From assembly GCA_016194745.1 (NCBI GenBank), contig JACQBA010000011.1:1-64000 (forward strand): 64,000 nucleotides of DNA, read 5' to 3'. The DNA comes from Elusimicrobiota bacterium. GTDB taxonomy: Bacteria > Elusimicrobiota > Elusimicrobia > UBA1565 > JACRDR01. This document shows, in pieces, positions 25,386 to 34,115 of the stretch (positions are counted from its first letter, which is position 1; every line of letters begins with the position of its first letter). The notes beneath the pieces are model-generated. The model was not told the origin of the DNA and did not search any database. It saw nothing but the letters and a program-made list of their open reading frames with translations. The position numbers were made by a program, and so were the translations under genes.

Positions 25386-27536
25386 ATGAGATTATTGGCG
25401 GCGGCGCTCTTTTTTGCGGGGGCGGCGGGGGCGCAGGAGCTCAGGTTTGAGGCGCGGGAGGCGGGGAATTTCAACGCGTTCTATCAGGCGTACGAGACGG
25501 CGTATCATGTGCGGGTGACGCCGCCGCCGCATGCGCGGATACTCTTCGCGTTTCCGGCGGAGGACTCTGGGGTGTTTTTCGCCTTCGACAAGGCGCGGCC
25601 GGAGAACGCCGGGCTGCGGTGGTCGGCGACGGAGTCGGGGCCGTGGGAGGAGAAGGGCATCCGCGGCGGCTGGGCGCGCGTCGAGGCGGATCGGGCCGAG
25701 ATCGTCCTCACCTCGACGATCCTCGACAGCGTCCGGGTCATCCGCGACGCGGTGATCCACGCCAAGCGCGTCGAGATGCGGCGCGAACTGGACAAGGCGC
25801 TCGAGCTGAAAACCTCCGAGTGGATCGAGGCGAAGCCCGAGATCATTCCGAGCGGCATCCTATTTACGCGCTCGACGCTGGACGGGAGGAACCGCTACGC
25901 GGCGGGGCTCCTGTTTAGCGAGCCGGTCGCGGTCGAGGCTATCCCGGAGGGCGGCTGGCGGATCAAGAGCCGCTCCGGCAAGCCGCTCGCCGCGCGCGTG
26001 CAGGCGGGCGTCGATTTTACGCCGCTCACCCCGATGCCGCCCGAGGAGCTCCTATCCCCCGCCGCGCTCTCGGCTTATAAAGGTAAGGCGGCCGCCCGCG
26101 TGAAGGACGCGATCGACCGCTTCCGCTTTCTCGTCTACCGCGAGAAGTGGCTCGCGGGGAGCCATCGCTTTTTGACCTACTTCGGGCGCGACACGATCTT
26201 GTCCGCGCTGCTGACGTGGGACGCGATCAGCCCCAAGGCGCGCGAGTCGGCGCTGCGCTCGGTGCTGGACCGCGTCTCGCCCGAGGGCCGGGTCGCGCAC
26301 GAAGAGGACGTCGCCGGCCAGGCCGAGGTGAGGCGCATGGAGGAGGCGTTCAAGCTCACGGCGACGCCCGCGGCCGCCCGCGAGGCGCTCAAGAACTTGG
26401 ACGCCCCGTTCTTCGACTACAAGATGGTCGACGGAGAGCCGCTGCTCGCGATCCTCGCGCGCGCGTGGATCGCCTCCGAGACCGCCGAGCGGCGCGAGGC
26501 CCTACTCGCCGCGAAATCCGCGCAGGGGGCGACGTATCGCGAGCTGCTGCGCCGGGTCCTCGCCCGCGTCGCGGCGGACGCGGCGCCCTACGCAAAGGCG
26601 CGCCGGGCGCTTCTCATGCGGACCCAGCTCGTCTCTCCCGAGGAGCGCCGCGCTCTGGCCAAGAGTCTCGTCTCCTTCCGCCAACCGCTGTACGGCGACT
26701 GGAGGGACTCCAACGAGGGCAACGGGTTCGGCCCCTACTCCGCGAACGTCAACGCGATCCTATTCCCGCGCGCGCTGGCGCTCTTGGCCGAGACCGCGAA
26801 GGCCGCGAAGATCGGGATGAAAGAGATCACGCCCGAGGACCCCGCGATGCTCGCCGCGGAGTGGTCCCGCGCGGCCGAGCACTTCGAGGTGTCGCTCTCG
26901 AGCGCGGAGGCCGCGCGGAGGCTCGCCCGCTTCCTCGAGGCCTCCGGCCAGGACAAGAAGTCGCTCGAGGCGCGCGTCGGCCCGCTGGACAAGATCGGCC
27001 CGGTGCGATTTCAGGCGATCAGCCTCGACACGGAGGGACGTCCGATCGAGGTGATGCACAGCGACGGCGTCTTGGATCTCCTGCTCGGCGCGCCGACGCC
27101 CGAGCGGATCGACCGCATCCTCTCCGTCTGGGAGCGCCCGTACCCGCTCGGGCTCGCAACCGAGGTCGGCGGGGTGGCGGCGAACGCGGCCTTCAGCGCC
27201 CGCGAGAAGGACTTCGAGCTGTTCGGGCGCGCCGCCTATCACGGCAGCGTGATCTGGGGCTGGCCGCAGCTCGCGATGATCGTGGGCGCCCGCGCGCAGG
27301 CGGAGCGCTTCGACGGGCCGATCGAGGCGCGGCTTCAGGCCGCGGCCGGCGCGGCGGCGGACGCCTTCGGCCGCGCCGGGCCGTCCGCGTCGCTCGAGCT
27401 GTGGGCCTTCGCCTTGGACGCCAAAGGGAAAGCCGCGGCCTCGCCGTTCAATCTGGGCTCCGGGGACGACGCCGAGGCCAATCCCGCCCAGCTCTGGAGC
27501 GCCGCCGCCTTCGCCGCGTTTTTGCCCGCGCCTTAG
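25386..27536 (+). CDS. Exported six-hairpin glycosidase-like protein (debranching-enzyme type)
   Basis: 716 residues with a short signal peptide (MRLLAAALFFAGAAGAQ). An N-terminal beta domain (20-230) precedes an alpha/alpha toroid region that starts near 250. The motif YFGRDTILSALLTWDAISP and the following FFDYKMVDGEPLLAILARAW resemble amylo-alpha-1,6-glucosidase / GH15-GH133-like six-hairpin enzymes, where FGRDT and the downstream acidic residues line the active site. Export suggests action on extracellular or periplasmic glucan. Exact activity is not assignable. The stop overlaps the convergent Omp85 gene by 4 bases. Confidence 0.75.
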   Translation: MRLLAAALFFAGAAGAQELRFEAREAGNFNAFYQAYETAYHVRVTPPPHARILFAFPAEDSGVFFAFDKARPENAGLRWSATESGPWEEKGIRGGWARVEADRAEIVLTSTILDSVRVIRDAVIHAKRVEMRRELDKALELKTSEWIEAKPEIIPSGILFTRSTLDGRNRYAAGLLFSEPVAVEAIPEGGWRIKSRSGKPLAARVQAGVDFTPLTPMPPEELLSPAALSAYKGKAAARVKDAIDRFRFLVYREKWLAGSHRFLTYFGRDTILSALLTWDAISPKARESALRSVLDRVSPEGRVAHEEDVAGQAEVRRMEEAFKLTATPAAAREALKNLDAPFFDYKMVDGEPLLAILARAWIASETAERREALLAAKSAQGATYRELLRRVLARVAADAAPYAKARRALLMRTQLVSPEERRALAKSLVSFRQPLYGDWRDSNEGNGFGPYSANVNAILFPRALALLAETAKAAKIGMKEITPEDPAMLAAEWSRAAEHFEVSLSSAEAARRLARFLEASGQDKKSLEARVGPLDKIGPVRFQAISLDTEGRPIEVMHSDGVLDLLLGAPTPERIDRILSVWERPYPLGLATEVGGVAANAAFSAREKDFELFGRAAYHGSVIWGWPQLAMIVGARAQAERFDGPIEARLQAAAGAAADAFGRAGPSASLELWAFALDAKGKAAASPFNLGSGDDAEANPAQLWSAAAFAAFLPAP

Positions 27537-29119
27537 AAGGACTGCCCGCCCAGGACCGACACCGACCAGCGCGAGGGGCTCCCGTTGTCGTTGAGCGCGC
27601 GCGCGACGTCGATGCGCCAGGGGCTGTTGCTTGCGGTGCGCGAGGGCGCCACGCGGATGCCGAAGCCGACGCTGCTCCTCAAGTCGGAGAACTGCATGCC
27701 CGCGCCGCGCGGCCAGGCGTAGCCCGTGTCGAAGAACACGGCCGCCCCCAGGTCGAAGAGGCTCAAGATCTCGTTGCGGATGTAGAAACGGTCCTCGACT
27801 TGCATCACCGCGCGGCGCGTCCCGGCGAATTGGTCGAGGCGGTAGCCGCGCAGGCCGTTCCCCTCGCCGAGCTGGAGGAAGGAGGCGCGGTCGAGCCGCC
27901 AGGAGTGATCGTAGCCGAGGCGGATCGCCACCGTCTGGTGCGGGAGTCCGCGCCCGTAGTACGCGGCGCCGATCGTCCCCACCTGCGCGCTTTGCCCGCC
28001 GCTCACATAGGTCGAGTTGTAGCCGGTCCGAAGCAGCAGGAGCTGCCCGCCGTCCCAATAGAGTCCCTTGCTCAGATTCACGCGCGGCATCACGGGCGAC
28101 TCCTGGCTGCGCAGCGCGCCGACGGGCGGCGACCAGTGGACTTCCGGCTGGAGCGACCAACCGAGGTTGATGTCCTCCACGTGCGAGAATTTCTGGATCT
28201 GGAGCTCTTTGATGAAGTTGTATTCCTGAATATCGCCGGCCAGGCTGAGGAAGTTGAGCCGTTCGACGGGCGGAAGATCGCTCGGACCCGATAAGGTGTA
28301 GTCGACGTTGCGGTGGAGGATGCCGGCTTTGACGCGGCGCACCCGCGCGGTCGACGTGGCCAAGGACACGCCGAAATGCGCCTCCGCCTCCGATTGCCGC
28401 TTCCTCGCCGAGCCCTGCAGCGCGTCGCCGAGATAGCTCGACGCGGAGGTGTCCGTGTAGCCGCCGGAGACGCCCCAGGCGGTGCGCACCGAGGAGGCGA
28501 AGAAGGGGCGGTCGACCGCGGCGAAGTAGTTCCGCGTGCCCGGCTCGTTGCGCGCCGCGAGCGAATACTCGACCTTGCGGCCCCAAAGCGCCGCGTCCTT
28601 CGCGGACCACGCCCAGCCCGGCGCGCCGCCCGACCTCCGGTGCTCGAGCCCCATGGACAGGCCTTGGCCCATCAGGTTCATGTCGGCGATCCCGAGCTTT
28701 CCCTTGTTCTGGCTCCCGGCGCGGCTGAAGTCGGCGATGATGCTGAGGCTCCACGCGTCGTAGCTGCGCACGACGATGTCGATCTCCGACGCCTTGTTCA
28801 TCTTGGCGGTGATGCTCGCGGCGCGCACGTACGGGAGGTCGCGGATGTTGCGCTCCGTCTCCGCGATCAGGTCGGGATTGAACGGGTCGCCTTCTTTAAA
28901 CAGGAGCTCCTGGCGGATCACCCACGGACGCGTGGTCTTGTGGATGCGGTCGGCGATCCAGTAGAGGGGCTTGGGGTCCTTCGCTTCCTCGCGCTCGAAG
29001 ACGTTGTAGGCGCGGATCGTGATGGAGGCGATGCGCTTGCCGGCCCACTCCTTCGGCACGGGAGCCGCGCCGGCGGCGCCGGCGGCGCCCAGGATTGCGC
29101 ACAACGCGCCCAGGATCAT
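27533..29119 (-). CDS. Omp85-family outer membrane protein (BamA/TamA-like)
   Basis: 528 residues. Signal peptide of Ala/Gly-rich residues (to about GAAP), then one or two POTRA-like modules (RQELLFKEGDPFNPDLIAET, RNIRDLPYVRAASITAK) to about residue 120. A beta-barrel follows with alternating aromatic strands, and near the end come the Omp85 signatures FDLGAAVFFDTGYAW and SVGFGIRV. It is shorter than BamA (about 800 residues, five POTRAs), so it is more likely a TamA-like or surface-antigen-type accessory insertase or translocator. A TACACT box lies 7 bases before the ATG. Confidence 0.85.
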   Translation of the reverse strand: MILGALCAILGAAGAAGAAPVPKEWAGKRIASITIRAYNVFEREEAKDPKPLYWIADRIHKTTRPWVIRQELLFKEGDPFNPDLIAETERNIRDLPYVRAASITAKMNKASEIDIVVRSYDAWSLSIIADFSRAGSQNKGKLGIADMNLMGQGLSMGLEHRRSGGAPGWAWSAKDAALWGRKVEYSLAARNEPGTRNYFAAVDRPFFASSVRTAWGVSGGYTDTSASSYLGDALQGSARKRQSEAEAHFGVSLATSTARVRRVKAGILHRNVDYTLSGPSDLPPVERLNFLSLAGDIQEYNFIKELQIQKFSHVEDINLGWSLQPEVHWSPPVGALRSQESPVMPRVNLSKGLYWDGGQLLLLRTGYNSTYVSGGQSAQVGTIGAAYYGRGLPHQTVAIRLGYDHSWRLDRASFLQLGEGNGLRGYRLDQFAGTRRAVMQVEDRFYIRNEILSLFDLGAAVFFDTGYAWPRGAGMQFSDLRSSVGFGIRVAPSRTASNSPWRIDVARALNDNGSPSRWSVSVLGGQSF

Positions 29120-29126
29120 TCACTCC

Positions 29127-29132
29127 AGTGTA
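29127..29132 (-). promoter_or_regulatory. -10 box of the Omp85-family gene (leaderless)
   Basis: TACACT on the minus strand, 7 bases from the ATG at 29119. Confidence 0.5.
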
Positions 29133-29199
29133 ACAGGCTCCACATGATAACTGGATTGTGGCCGCGTGACGTCTATTGGACGGCTGTGACGACGGATCG

Positions 29200-30345
29200 C
29201 TACTCGTCGTTGGCGGTCTTGTTCCGAGGCGGACGGCCGGCGGCGAGCCAATCCAGGTAGGAGTGCATGAAGGGGTCGAGCTCGCCGTCCATCACGGTGT
29301 TGATCTGCGACGTCTCATGGCCGGTGCGCAAGTCCTTCACCATCTGGTAGGGCATGAAGACGTAGCTGCGGATTTGGTGGCCCCAGGCGATGTCGCCTTT
29401 CTCGTCGTAGTGCTTTTCCATCGCGGAGCGCTTCTTGTCGAGCTCGATCTGGTAGAGCTTGGCCTTGAGCATCTTCATCGCGTTGATGCGGTTCTGGAGC
29501 TGGGAGCGCTCCGTCTGGCACCCGACGACGAGGCCGGAGGGGATGTGCTTGAGCCGCACCGCGGTCTCGACCTTGTTCACGTTCTGCCCGCCGTGGCCGC
29601 CCGCCCGGAAGGTCGAGAGCTCGACGTCGGAATCCGGGACTTGGATGTCGATCTCCTCCTCGATGTCGGGCAATACGTCGCAGGAGGCGAAGGAGGTATG
29701 CCGGCGCTTGTTCGCGTCGAAGGGCGAGATGCGCACGAGGCGATGCACGCCCACCTCGCTTTTCAAGTGCCCGTACGCGTACGGGCCGCGGATGAAGGCG
29801 GTGATGCTCTTGATGCCCGCGCCTTCGCCGTTGAGGAAATCCGTGATCACGAACTCATATCCCTTCTGCTCGGCCCAGCGCTTGTACATGCGGTAGAGCA
29901 TGTCCGCCCAATCGCAAGCCTCGGTGCCGCCCGCGCCCGCGTGCAGGCTGAAGATCGCGTCGTCGTCGTCGAACGTGTTCGACAGCTTGACGCGGGTGTC
30001 CATCTCGGCGACGGCCTTCTCGAGCTTGGCGAGCCCGGCCTGGATTTCCTTTATCTCGGCGACGCTGTTCTCGGCCTCGGCGAGCTCGAGGTGGACGCCC
30101 AGGTCCTCCGCGCCCTGCTTCGCCTTGTCGTAGTCCGTGACGATCTTCTTGAGCGTATTGAGTTCCTTCGACTTGGCCTTCGCCTTGGCGGAGTCCGCCC
30201 AGAACGCGGGATCGGCCGCTTCCTCCTCGCGCTTCGTCACTTCCTTGCGCTTGGCGCCGATGTCGAGGATCTTGCCCATGCGCTCGACTTGGGCGGCGGC
30301 CGCGGCGATGCGGTCGCCCGTTTCTTTGAAAATGGGGTCGCTCAC
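29200..30345 (-). CDS. prfB: Peptide chain release factor 2
   Basis: 381 residues. The peptidyl-tRNA hydrolysis motif GGQ is in [15 protein letters not shown]. The RF2-specific codon-reading tripeptide SPF is in [18 protein letters not shown], so the factor reads UAA/UGA. The helical N-terminal domain is complete. Unlike E. coli and most bacteria, there is no internal UGA frameshift near codon 25: the frame runs straight from a GTG start, so autoregulation by frameshifting is absent. A TAGAAT box lies 6 bases before the GTG, so the mRNA is probably leaderless. Confidence 0.96.
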   Translation of the reverse strand: MSDPIFKETGDRIAAAAAQVERMGKILDIGAKRKEVTKREEEAADPAFWADSAKAKAKSKELNTLKKIVTDYDKAKQGAEDLGVHLELAEAENSVAEIKEIQAGLAKLEKAVAEMDTRVKLSNTFDDDDAIFSLHAGAGGTEACDWADMLYRMYKRWAEQKGYEFVITDFLNGEGAGIKSITAFIRGPYAYGHLKSEVGVHRLVRISPFDANKRRHTSFASCDVLPDIEEEIDIQVPDSDVELSTFRAGGHGGQNVNKVETAVRLKHIPSGLVVGCQTERSQLQNRINAMKMLKAKLYQIELDKKRSAMEKHYDEKGDIAWGHQIRSYVFMPYQMVKDLRTGHETSQINTVMDGELDPFMHSYLDWLAAGRPPRNKTANDE

Positions 30346-30351
30346 CCCGGT

Positions 30352-30357
30352 ATTCTA
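30352..30357 (-). promoter_or_regulatory. -10 box of prfB (leaderless)
   Basis: TAGAAT on the minus strand, 6 bases before the GTG at 30345. Confidence 0.5.
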
Positions 30358-30379
30358 CCTAACTATCGACGGGAGCCGC

Positions 30380-30916
30380 CTACTCGGGCTGGGGCGGACC
30401 GCTCAGGTTGTCCGGGGAGCCCGTCATCCTCCCCGACGCGTCGACGCGGTAGGACCAATGCGCGAAGGGCTCGCCGTTCGTCCCGTTCGGGCCTTCGCTT
30501 TTGACGCGCCGGTGCGCGGTCGCGAGGAATCCCTGCACGCCGCAGGTCGTGGACGATCCGGGATCGCACGTGCCGATCACCCACGGGCCGCCGTCGTAGT
30601 TCTGGTACGGGAGGTACTTGCAGGCGATGAGGTTGCAGACCGAGTCGAAACCGCCGCCGGAGCCGACGTTGCAGGTCGCGGTTCTGCAAGCACTTGTAAG
30701 ATTTCCGGACGTGTAGCGCTGGTGGTCCTGATAATAGCTCCGGTTCGACGCGGCCACGGTGGAGAGGAGGCTGCGCGCGGCGTCGGCCTTGCTGTTCTCG
30801 CTGGACTTCATGTACTTCGGCACGGCGAAGAACGCCATCATGCCGATGATGAAGACGACGATCAGGACTTCGAGGATGGTAAATCCGGCGCGGCCGAGCG
30901 GGCGGTGGTTGGGCAT
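30380..30916 (-). CDS. Type IV pilin / type II pseudopilin-like protein
   Basis: 178 residues. Class III prepilin signal: short basic leader ending RAG, cleavage before FTILEVLIVVFIIGMM with the conserved Glu at mature position 5, then a hydrophobic spine helix. The C-terminal part is a cysteine-rich globular domain (ACRTATCN, CNLIACKY, TCDPGSSTTC). This fits a pilin or a GspG/PilE-like subunit assembled from the inner membrane. No assembly ATPase or peptidase is nearby. A Shine-Dalgarno (aggagt) precedes the ATG. Confidence 0.92.
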   Translation of the reverse strand: MPNHRPLGRAGFTILEVLIVVFIIGMMAFFAVPKYMKSSENSKADAARSLLSTVAASNRSYYQDHQRYTSGNLTSACRTATCNVGSGGGFDSVCNLIACKYLPYQNYDGGPWVIGTCDPGSSTTCGVQGFLATAHRRVKSEGPNGTNGEPFAHWSYRVDASGRMTGSPDNLSGPPQPE

Positions 30917-30983
30917 GATTGTCGGGGACTCCTGCGTCCTAATCCGTAGGGTAGCGGCAGAACGCGGAATAGTCAACGGGCGG

Positions 30984-32705
30984 CTATGGAATTTTTGCCC
31001 AGACCATCGTTTTCAGGTCGAGAACGAAAGAGGAGAGATTCTCATCCAACTTCAACTTTGCGTGGACATTTCCTCCCACAATTTCGATTTTCGTTCCCCT
31101 CAGTGTCGCGCGGTGTTCGGAGATCCAACCAGGACGATCTCCCGTAGTTTGTACTGCTGAAATCTTCATGGTCTTAGTGTCGAGCCGAAAGACTGGCGTC
31201 GTGCCTTCGATACGACAACCTTGATAGCCCAGACTTCCAATGATGTAGATCTGATCGTCGACAAGAGTGGCGCTGTGAAAATCGGTGGATGGGAAATCCT
31301 TCTCCGGGTAGAGAAAAATACGGAATTTGCCCCCAGGCTCGGCCACGATGACATCGTTATAGATATGAAAGTCCGGCATGCAATAGTCCTCGTGCTCGCC
31401 GGCGATCAGGACGATGCGGCCGTCGGGCAGAAAGGTCAGCGATTGCCCGAAACGATCGGCCGTCCAAACCGGCGCCGTCTTTTTGTCGCCATACTTGGAC
31501 TTTCCGCCGTAAGCAGATATTCCCGACTTGATCATTCCGATCCAAAACGGCTCATGAGCTTCTTCGGGGTTACTTTGTCCTTCGCGCGGTGTCTTCGCTC
31601 TTTCGAATTCTCTGGGAGTCGCAGTCAATAGTTCAAATTCATTTTTCGCGGGAAGCCCCATCAAAGCTCTACGGCCGCCGTGCGAGAGATCATTCGTGTC
31701 TGCGCCCGCCGCAAGGAGCAGCTTAATAATCTCTAGTTCATCCGCGTCGTTAAGCGCATTTCCCCCGTGAGGACCCGCCTGATGAACGTCCGCCCCAGCA
31801 GCTAGAAGAACCTTCAAGGCTTCGGGCTTCTTGTACAAAATGGCGGTCCGTAACGGCGAAAAGCCCAAGTCGTCGCTCGAGTTGACAGTTGCTCCATTGG
31901 CGATGAGCCATTCGAGAATTCTTGTGTTTTCGTTATGGATCGCAAGTTGAAGCACATTTGAGCCTCGGTACTCCACGTTTCGATCAGCTCCACGTTTCCA
32001 AAGAATCTTCGTTTTCTCCAGGTCCTCGATCGTGATGGCCATGATCAGGGGAGTGCGTCCTGCGTGATCTTTTGGATCAAGCGCGTCGCCGGCCTCAAGT
32101 CGCGCCAGGACGTCTTTCACGCTACCCTGAAGAACAGCCTTATGAAGCGGAGTCCACTTTAATTGCGACTCATCTGCACCGGCACGGATCAGTTGCTGGA
32201 CGGCGTCCAGTCGCAGCCTATCCGACAGTATCATCAGAGCGGTCATTCCCTTTTCCGTCTTACCTGTAACCGGAATCCCGTTTTTCAATAGAAAGTCGAT
32301 CATTGGCACAAAGCGAGCATCATTCTCTCGGCCGCGGCCTTCGTTATAGGCCGCATCGATTAGGGCATCATAGCCGCCTGGCCGGATGTAATTCAGATTC
32401 GCTCCAGCGTCGAGAAAGACCTGAACCTTTTCAAGATCGAGAGTGCCGATGGCGCGCGAAAGCCCGTGATGCATATATCCTTCACCATCTGGAAACGGAA
32501 CCTTGGTAGGTTGTCGAAAATTCGCCCCCTTATCTAGCAAGAACTTGATGAACGCCGCGTCCGTCATTTCGCTAGAAATTGCAAGGTGAAGAGGCGTGTA
32601 GCCGAGATAATCGGTCGTTTCCAAGCTGGCACCAGAGGCAAGCAGCTGCTCTACAAGAGCGCGGTCCCCGCTTTTTGCTGCCTCATGCAGGGGCGTGGTT
32701 TCCAT
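30984..32705 (-). CDS. Ankyrin-repeat protein with kelch-like C-terminal region
   Basis: 573 residues. The first 360 are ankyrin repeats (TPLHEAAKSGDRALVEQLLA, YTPLHLAIS, GMTALMILSDRLRLD, RTPLIMAITIEDLEKTKILW, NVLQLAIHNENTRILEWL, FSPLRTAILYKKPEALKVLL, GNALNDADELEIIKLLL). The remainder has kelch/propeller-like strands (QSLTFLPDGRIVLIAGEHED, DQIYIIGSLGYQG, GTKIEIVGGNVHAKL). No signal peptide; probably cytoplasmic and protein-binding. Base composition is lower in GC than its neighbours, suggesting acquisition. Shine-Dalgarno gaggag before the ATG. Confidence 0.87.
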   Translation of the reverse strand: METTPLHEAAKSGDRALVEQLLASGASLETTDYLGYTPLHLAISSEMTDAAFIKFLLDKGANFRQPTKVPFPDGEGYMHHGLSRAIGTLDLEKVQVFLDAGANLNYIRPGGYDALIDAAYNEGRGRENDARFVPMIDFLLKNGIPVTGKTEKGMTALMILSDRLRLDAVQQLIRAGADESQLKWTPLHKAVLQGSVKDVLARLEAGDALDPKDHAGRTPLIMAITIEDLEKTKILWKRGADRNVEYRGSNVLQLAIHNENTRILEWLIANGATVNSSDDLGFSPLRTAILYKKPEALKVLLAAGADVHQAGPHGGNALNDADELEIIKLLLAAGADTNDLSHGGRRALMGLPAKNEFELLTATPREFERAKTPREGQSNPEEAHEPFWIGMIKSGISAYGGKSKYGDKKTAPVWTADRFGQSLTFLPDGRIVLIAGEHEDYCMPDFHIYNDVIVAEPGGKFRIFLYPEKDFPSTDFHSATLVDDQIYIIGSLGYQGCRIEGTTPVFRLDTKTMKISAVQTTGDRPGWISEHRATLRGTKIEIVGGNVHAKLKLDENLSSFVLDLKTMVWAKIP

Positions 32706-33026
32706 TGAATCTCCTCATAATTTGCTGGCGGCACGTTTCTTGATTTGCGGATGAGAGCAAGCGCATGGAATGAACAGCAGGGCGATGATGATCCCGTTCC
32801 ACCGGCTTGCCTTGCTGGAAGTGTTCTTTAGGAGCATCCGCTTTGAAGATAGCCCCCAAGGTTTTCGAAGTCAAGAAGTCGGACCAGTCCCTGTTCTATG
32901 GAACGGCCCGTATACCTGACCGTATCCCCTGATCATGCTGCGAAGGCGGGAGCGAGCGCGGCCAACCGCGTTCTTTTTTTCATGAGTCGGGAAGAATACT
33001 AATATTCCCGTGGACTCATGAAAAAA
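32706..33026. other. Gene-free low-GC stretch with an inverted repeat
   Basis: About 320 bases upstream of the ankyrin gene. Short frames here have no recognisable product. The only structure seen is the inverted repeat at its right end (32974-33026). It may be debris from the insertion that brought the ankyrin gene. Confidence 0.4.
32974..33026. repeat. 14-bp perfect inverted repeat between genes
   Basis: Arms ttttttcatgagtc (32975-32988) and gactcatgaaaaaa (33013-33026), with inner gggaa/ttccc pairs. The T-run comes first and the A-run last, the opposite of a normal terminator, though a cruciform or processing hairpin is possible. It follows directly after the stop of the gene at 33027. 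Confidence 0.6.
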
Positions 33027-33437
33027 TCAGCCGGAGTTGCGCATGGCACCCGCGGCGCGCCACCCGGGGTCGAGCAGGACGGCCAGCGCTATCGCCGAGA
33101 GGATCGCGACGACGAGCGTCCTGGAGATCACGGACTCCTCGTAGTATGCGATCAGGAGCGCGCTCCTCGGCGCGAGGGCGCAGGCCCCGGAGTCGGCGAT
33201 CTCCCGCGGACTCGGAGGCGCATATGCTCTGAGAGGCTCATTCGGAATCTTATCCAGAGAGGAGCGGAACTGTTCTTGCAGCCACGGGAGGCAGGACTCT
33301 TTGACGTGCAAGGCGCTCCTACTGATCCTGGCGTCAAAGCACAAGGCGCACATGGCCGTAATCAGCAGTCCGGCGAATACGAACACGAGGATGCCCCTTG
33401 CCGCGATCGTCAGCCGGAACGCGCGTCGAGCACCCAT
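33027..33437 (-). CDS. Small membrane protein with two hydrophobic helices
   Basis: 136 residues from MGARRAFRLTIAARGILVFV. One transmembrane helix near 10-35 and another near 110-128 (TLVVAILSAIALAVLL) flank a soluble segment with three or four cysteines (TAMCALCFDARI, SCLPWLQEQ). No family recognised. It lies immediately downstream of the tRNA array on the same strand and could be transcribed with it. A ggagg element about 15 bases before the ATG is a weak Shine-Dalgarno. Confidence 0.5.
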   Translation of the reverse strand: MGARRAFRLTIAARGILVFVFAGLLITAMCALCFDARISRSALHVKESCLPWLQEQFRSSLDKIPNEPLRAYAPPSPREIADSGACALAPRSALLIAYYEESVISRTLVVAILSAIALAVLLDPGWRAAGAMRNSG

Positions 33438-33497
33438 GCCGAAAGGATGGCCTCCGCCCGTTACGGGGCGATTGCCGGAGTGATAAGAACGGGTAAA

Positions 33498-33568
33498 AGC
33501 CGCCACCCGGTATCGAGCCGGGGTCTATCGTTTACGAGACGATGGCTCTCCCTTTGAGCTATGGCGGC
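33498..33568 (-). tRNA. tRNA-Thr (CGT), last in array
   Basis: Acceptor GCCGCCA/TGGCGGC, anticodon loop CTCGTAA, T-loop CTCGATA (C54 in place of T54). CCA not encoded. Confidence 0.85.
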
Positions 33569-33571
33569 GAG

Positions 33572-33642
33572 CGGCCTCTAGCGGTGACGATCCGCTGTTT
33601 CCCGATCGAGAGACGGGTGTCCTGCCGTTAGACGAAGAGGCC
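33572..33642 (-). tRNA. tRNA-Glu (CTC), unusual T-loop
   Basis: Acceptor AGAGGCC pairs with GGCCTCT; anticodon loop CTCTCGA with a T-T mismatch at the base of the stem. T-loop ATCGTCA lacks T54 and A58. No CCA. Confidence 0.75.
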
Positions 33643-33646
33643 TTCT

Positions 33647-33717
33647 TACCCCGTGCGGATCCCGCCACCGCATCTTCCCGCCGAAAACGGGACGTCCTGC
33701 GTTTAGACGAACGGGGT
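33647..33717 (-). tRNA. tRNA-Glu (TTC), unusual T-loop
   Basis: Acceptor ACCCCGT/ACGGGGT; anticodon loop TTTTCGG. The T-arm has a loop GGCGGGA instead of TTCRANY, with a T-T mismatch closing it. No CCA. Confidence 0.75.
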
Positions 33718-33723
33718 CCAAAT

Positions 33724-33799
33724 TGGTAGCGGGGGCAGGGATCGAACCTGCCTGTCGGAGCTTATGAGACTCCCCGGTTCTCCAGAACCGTACCCCGCT
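33724..33799 (-). tRNA. tRNA-Met (CAT), elongator-type or Ile2
   Basis: Acceptor AGCGGGG/CCCCGCT, anticodon loop CTCATAA, canonical T-loop TTCGATC, encoded CCA. The anticodon stem lacks the three G-C pairs of initiators. It could also be a lysidine-modified Ile2 tRNA. Confidence 0.88.
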
Positions 33800-33801
33800 G
33801 T

Positions 33802-33877
33802 TGGTGCCGGCGGTAGGATTTGAACCCACACTGACCGCGTTCTGAGCGCGGCGCCTCTGCCGTTGGGCTACGCCGGC
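33802..33877 (-). tRNA. tRNA with Leu anticodon CAG but short variable arm
   Basis: Acceptor GCCGGCG/CGCCGGC; anticodon stem CCGCG/CGCGG with loop CTCAGAA; variable region only about six bases; canonical T-loop TTCAAAT; A73 and encoded CCA. Bacterial tRNA-Leu normally has a long variable arm, so this is an atypical class I form. Confidence 0.8.
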
Positions 33878-33881
33878 GACG

Positions 33882-33953
33882 AGCGGGATGCCGGAGACGA
33901 TCCGGCGCTTCCTGGTTGGAGGCCAGGGGTGCTGCCGATTACACCAATCCCGC
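33882..33953 (-). tRNA. tRNA-Gly (TCC), C33 and unusual T-loop
   Basis: Acceptor GCGGGAT/ATCCCGC; anticodon loop CCTCCAA with C33 in place of the near-universal U33; T-loop ATCGTCT. No CCA. Confidence 0.75.
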
Positions 33954-33962
33954 AAAAACTTT

Positions 33963-34033
33963 TCTGGGTTGGAGGAGTCGAACCTCCGCCTCTCCCTCCC
34001 GAAGGGAGCGCGCTCCCGTAACGCGTAACCCAG
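33963..34033 (-). tRNA. tRNA-Pro (CGG)
   Basis: Acceptor CTGGGTT/AACCCAG, anticodon loop TTCGGGA, canonical T-loop TTCGACT. No CCA. Confidence 0.9.
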
Positions 34034-34036
34034 ACT

Positions 34037-34107
34037 TGCCCCGGCACTGAATCGAACAGTGGCCTTCTCCTTGTGAGAGAGACGCGCTACCATTACGCCA
34101 CCAGGGC
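34037..34107 (-). tRNA. tRNA-Val (CAC)
   Basis: Acceptor GCCCTGG/CCGGGGC (one T-G pair), anticodon loop CTCACAA, T-loop TTCGATT. No CCA. Next on the array's promoter side comes RNase P RNA. Confidence 0.9.
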
Positions 34108-34115
34108 ACGAAATG

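Noticed and set aside
32683-32874. Short minus-strand frame upstream of the ankyrin gene
   Set aside because: 63 residues without a recognisable motif, no ribosome site or -10 box at its start, and it overlaps the ankyrin start.
32974-33026. Intrinsic terminator for the small membrane protein gene
   Set aside because: T-run precedes and A-run follows the stem on both strands, the wrong polarity for a U-tract; kept only as an inverted repeat.
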